Shown: piece after piece, positions 6,553 through 8,943 of the stretch | Numbering within the stretch: position 1 is the first letter of the stretch | Layout of the letters: each line of letters opens with the position of its first letter | Source: an uncultured Methanobacteriaceae archaeon | Lineage (GTDB): Archaea; Methanobacteriota; Methanobacteria; Methanobacteriales; Methanobacteriaceae | DNA: 8,943 nt | Direction of reading: 5' to 3' | NCBI GenBank assembly: GCA_947259185.1 | Contig: CAMYKT010000051.1 | Span: 1 to 8,943 of the forward strand | The notes under the pieces: model-generated | What the model was told of the DNA's origin: nothing | The model's database searches: none | Seen by the model: only the letters and a program-made list of their open reading frames with translations | Program-made: the position numbers and the translations under genes

Positions 6553-7827
6553 ATGAGAAAGGAGAAATATGTAAAACCTTATGCTTTTAATAAATCTTCT
6601 TCCAGCCTTATTCAGGATGTGGATTATTATAAAACTGGGGTGAAATATTTCAGCCATCGGGATGAGGGGGATATGACCTGCCAGATGCTTTTAGGTTTAG
6701 GGGATAGTTACCTTTATGAAAAAAATTTTAAAAAAGCATGGAATAGTTATAATGTAGCCTGTAAAATCTACCAGGATGAGCATAATTTAAGGGGAGAAGT
6801 ACAAGCCCTGGAACACCTGGGCCATCTTCATGAAAAGCGCCAGGACTGGGCTTTAGCCCTGGAAAATTATACCCGGGCCGGGCATTTATTGAAGAAATTA
6901 GAGGATCCCCGGAAAGAAAGGGAGCTATCCCAGAAAATAGGAGATATTTACAAAAAAGAGGGCTCCTATGATGATTCTCTGCGTTATTATAAAGAATCAC
7001 TAACTGAGGTGGTTGATGCTCCAACCCGGAGTAAATATGATGAATTAAAAAATAAGGTAGCCCATCTGCACCCTTCTAAATTTCAGGCATTTTTTCTGGT
7101 TTTTTTAATTATAATCATCTTTTTGGCTGAGACTTTAACTACTTATGGAGATATGCGGCTGGGTCTGGTCACCCACTTTATGATTTTAATTGGTTTGATT
7201 GTAGGAGCGGGCCTTACTAATTCCCGGAGCTATTCTAATCTTTTAAGGTGCCTGATAGTGTTACCCTTAATCCGGATAATTGGACTTTCCATGCCTATCA
7301 TGCAGATAGATCCTCTGTACTGGTTTCCCATCGTAGCCCTGCCTCTTCTAGCAGCTGCTTTTATATTAATGCGTAGTCAGGGCCTAACCAGGGAGAGTGT
7401 GGGTATCATGGTGGATAATATCTATATCCAGCTTTTGATTCCCTTTACCGGGGTAATTTTTGGTATAACCGAATACCTCATCTTAAAACCAGAACCCCTG
7501 ATAGGTAGTCTGAATGTGCAGGACCTTTTTGTGGGCAGTGTGGTGATTATAATTGCCACCGGCTTTGCTGAGGAATTACTATACCGGGGACTCATCCAGA
7601 AAAATGCAGAAAATGTAATGGGTAAATATTACGCTCTCCTATTTGCCTCTTTACTTTTCACCGCCCTGCACATGGGATGGACTTCCAACCTGGATTTGAT
7701 ATTCGTTTTCCTGGTGGCCTTATTTTATGGTTACATCTTCCAGAAAACCAGGAGTATTATTGGTATCAGTCTCTCCCATGGAATCTCCAATATCTTACTC
7801 TTTCTGGTACTACCCCTCCTACTTTGA
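6553..7827 (+). CDS. TPR-repeat protein fused to a CPBP (CAAX/Rce1-like) intramembrane metalloprotease
   Basis: The 424-residue protein has two parts. The N-terminus (about 40-156) holds three helical-pair repeats of TPR type (43-76, 83-116, 123-156), with the usual G-D-x-Y, A-x-x-x-Y and AL pattern, which should bind a partner protein on the cytoplasmic side. From about 178 the protein is a chain of hydrophobic helices ending in a CPBP domain. All three catalytic motifs are present: EELLYR (Glu340, Glu341, Arg345), FTALH (369-373, His373) and HGISN (409-413, His409, Asn413). Related enzymes cleave prenylated or membrane proteins, or act in bacteriocin immunity and membrane signalling; a real substrate here is unknown. 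GGTG (6544-6547) lies 5 bases before the ATG and supports the start. It ends in TGA. Family firm, function open. Confidence 0.9.
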   Translation: MRKEKYVKPYAFNKSSSSLIQDVDYYKTGVKYFSHRDEGDMTCQMLLGLGDSYLYEKNFKKAWNSYNVACKIYQDEHNLRGEVQALEHLGHLHEKRQDWALALENYTRAGHLLKKLEDPRKERELSQKIGDIYKKEGSYDDSLRYYKESLTEVVDAPTRSKYDELKNKVAHLHPSKFQAFFLVFLIIIIFLAETLTTYGDMRLGLVTHFMILIGLIVGAGLTNSRSYSNLLRCLIVLPLIRIIGLSMPIMQIDPLYWFPIVALPLLAAAFILMRSQGLTRESVGIMVDNIYIQLLIPFTGVIFGITEYLILKPEPLIGSLNVQDLFVGSVVIIIATGFAEELLYRGLIQKNAENVMGKYYALLFASLLFTALHMGWTSNLDLIFVFLVALFYGYIFQKTRSIIGISLSHGISNILLFLVLPLLL

Positions 7828-7953
7828 TATTCTCACACCATTAAATAGTAATTAAGGCCATAAATATAGTAAAAATAAACCAGGCTCTTAATAGTTTAAC
7901 CATAATCTGATTATAGCCCTGTTTTTTGTTTTAAAAAAAAGAGGAATAAACTA
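7828..7953 (+). promoter_or_regulatory. Leader and promoter region of the MgtE locus
   Basis: The 126-bp gap holds a TATA-like ATAAATATAG (7860-7869), an inverted repeat ATAATC-T-GATTAT (7902-7914) and a T-rich tract (7922-7932) that could terminate the TPR-CPBP transcript or weaken readthrough into the transporter. GAGG (7941-7944) lies 9 bases before the ATG at 7954. I see no recognisable Mg2+ riboswitch. Confidence 0.4.
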
Positions 7954-8451
7954 ATGGAAAAGGAAATAAAATCATCCATTCAGGATGTAATCAGTACCAG
8001 AGTACCTGTCTCTTATGAAAAGGTTAAAATAGGTGATATTCAGGATTACCTGGAAGAAAAAGCTCCTGAATTTGATATTATGGATTATGTGTACATTTTA
8101 GATGATGAAGGTATCCTAAAAGGTGTTATATCCATTAAACAGATTTTAAGCTCCGCCCACTCTCTAAAAGCAAAAGAGGTGATGCGCCCCCATCCCATAA
8201 CCATCAGCCCGGAGGAAGAACCAGAAAATGTGGTTTATCTTTCCTTGTCCCATTCTCTAAAATCCCTACCAGTAACCCGGCGGGATAAAAAATTTGTGGG
8301 CGTAGTAGCCCACCATGACATTCTTAAATTTTTTAATCAGGAAGTAGAAAGTGATATATTCAAATTTGGAGGTATATTCCGTAAAGTAGGGGAAGAATAC
8401 ACCACCATATCCTCTTCTGCCCAACATATGGTCCGTTCCCGTTTACCCTGA
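7954..8451 (+). CDS. mgtE: MgtE-type Mg2+ transporter, N-terminal CBS part, ended by an in-frame TGA
   Basis: The 165-residue piece holds two CBS domains (about 10-66 and 73-127). VYILDDEGILKGVISIKQIL and KAKEVMRPHPITISPEEEPE are typical, then SLPVTRRDKKFVGVVAHHDI. They are followed by the helix linking CBS and membrane parts (about 138-165, KFGGIFRKVGEEY). In MgtE the CBS region senses cytoplasmic Mg2+ and closes the channel through this plug helix. The larger MgtE N-domain is absent, as in many short archaeal forms. The protein stops at RSRLP, followed by TGA at 8449-8451, where the family usually continues with Trp into the first membrane helix. The frame continues into the next gene without a shift. 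The piece cannot transport alone: it is a truncated product, half of a split transporter, or part of a full protein made by readthrough. Confidence 0.85.
   Translation: MEKEIKSSIQDVISTRVPVSYEKVKIGDIQDYLEEKAPEFDIMDYVYILDDEGILKGVISIKQILSSAHSLKAKEVMRPHPITISPEEEPENVVYLSLSHSLKSLPVTRRDKKFVGVVAHHDILKFFNQEVESDIFKFGGIFRKVGEEYTTISSSAQHMVRSRLP
8449..8451 (+). other. In-frame TGA at the conserved Trp position of MgtE
   Basis: Before it the frame codes RSRLP; after it comes LIIGVMGGIMAAS. MgtE proteins usually read R-L-P-W-L here, and TGG to TGA is a single-base change. Genes in this window end with TGA elsewhere (2942-2940, 3558-3556, 7825-7827), so TGA is a normal stop in this organism. Confidence 0.85.
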
Positions 8452-8466
8452 CTTATAATTGGAGTT

Positions 8467-8943
8467 ATGGGAGGTATAATGGCCGCATCGGTTATATCTC
8501 TTTTTGAAGATTTGTTGAGTAGTTTTATTGCCCTGGCCTCCTTCATACCGGTGATGGTATATATGAGTGATGCCGCCGGTACCCAGTCCGAGGCTCTTAT
8601 AATCAGAAGCCTGGCTCTGGATCCTGATTTAAGTTTCAAAACCTATTTAATTCGAGAATTTAAGGTGGGTATATTTTTAGCCTTATTTTCTGGTGGCCTG
8701 GCTGGTATAATGGCCATTATAACCAGGCAGAATATTATTCTGGGATTAATCATATTTTTATCCATGTTTTTGAGTATTATGGCCTCAGTAATTATTGCCA
8801 CCTGGGCTCCTCTTCTATTTAAAAAGATTAATTTTGACCCGGCGGTGGCCACCGGACCATTGGCCACTATTATAAGCGACCTGGTAACCCTCTCCATATA
8901 TCTGGGAGTGGCCCTCTTACTTTTAAGTTCAACTACCCCTTAA
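8467..8943 (+). CDS. mgtE: MgtE-type Mg2+ transporter, C-terminal membrane part, downstream of the in-frame TGA
   Basis: This 158-residue continuation carries the membrane domain of about five helices. Family motifs are SLFEDLL near the start, SDAAGTQ (34-40) followed by a charged EALIIRSLAL, and FDPAVATGPLATIISD (123-138). In the last, the Asp of ISD corresponds to the pore Asp of the Mg2+ filter in studied MgtE proteins. It is in the same frame as the CBS part, with only five codons between. If independently translated, the ATG at 8467 has GGAG (8461-8464) just 2 bases upstream, while ATG 8479 has a better GGAGGT (8470-8475); the latter start would remove part of helix 1. The gene ends with TAA at the last base of the window. 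Transporter identity is good; whether the protein is made is unclear. Confidence 0.85.
   Translation: MGGIMAASVISLFEDLLSSFIALASFIPVMVYMSDAAGTQSEALIIRSLALDPDLSFKTYLIREFKVGIFLALFSGGLAGIMAIITRQNIILGLIIFLSMFLSIMASVIIATWAPLLFKKINFDPAVATGPLATIISDLVTLSIYLGVALLLLSSTTP

Noticed and set aside
7828..7953. Mg2+-sensing M-box riboswitch before mgtE
   Set aside because: The leader is short and AT-rich, and lacks the extended conserved structure of that bacterial element.
8449..8451. TGA read as selenocysteine
   Set aside because: The position is a hydrophobic Trp site in the family, not a redox residue, and I see no obvious SECIS-like context. Readthrough as another residue is left open.
2940..8451. Genome-wide reassignment of TGA to Trp
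   Set aside because: TGA ends three other genes here (2942-2940, 3558-3556, 7825-7827) at sensible places, including the ATGA overlap, and TGG codes Trp elsewhere.
8337..8897. Minus-strand frames at 8337-8639 and 8643-8897
   Set aside because: They mirror the MgtE membrane region and have no family signature.
1..8943. CRISPR array, tRNA or rRNA gene
   Set aside because: No regularly spaced repeats, cloverleaf with a CCA-like acceptor or conserved rRNA segment was seen on either strand by eye.

Overview
The window looks like a stretch of methanogenic archaeal chromosome, most plausibly from Methanobacteriales and Methanobacterium-like. The DNA is AT-rich, and A/T-rich TATA-type boxes and U-run terminators lie in the gaps. 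Several ribosome binding sites (GGAGG, GTGAT, GGTG) match the archaeal 16S 3' end. The gene content (short MgtE-type transporter, CPBP protease, surface-glycan genes) also fits. The assignment is inferred from style and gene content; no marker gene is present.

Positions 1-6203 are entirely on the minus strand. Transcription probably begins at a flippase (6203-4758). It continues through a glycosyltransferase-like protein (4737-3556), a small metallophosphoesterase (3518-2940) and an ATP-grasp ligase (2943-1948). Spacings are 20 bp, 37 bp and a 4-bp ATGA overlap, so this reads as one operon. A 319-bp gap follows, holding a TATA-like box and two inverted repeats. Next come a secreted DIKPGS-domain protein (1628-1047) and a DegT/DnrJ/EryC1/StrS-family PLP aminotransferase that starts at a TTG codon (1008) and runs off the left edge. 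Together these genes suggest synthesis and export of an amino-sugar-containing, possibly amino-acylated, surface glycan.

Positions 6204-6552 form a divergent intergenic region. It carries a TATA-like box for the flippase operon, a locally GC-rich hairpin segment and a terminator-like hairpin with a T tract on the plus strand. A small unannotated RNA could lie here.

Positions 6553-8943 are on the plus strand. A protein joining three TPR-like repeats to a CPBP (CAAX protease/Rce1-like) membrane protease with all three catalytic motifs intact is followed by an MgtE-type Mg2+ transporter gene. The transporter is cut into a CBS part (7954-8451) and a membrane part (8467-8943) by one in-frame TGA. 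That TGA stands where the family normally has the Trp of the R-L-P-W-L motif at the start of the first membrane helix. The reading frame is unbroken on both sides, so this is a recent nonsense mutation, a sequencing error, readthrough or a real split gene. It is the most striking feature of the window.
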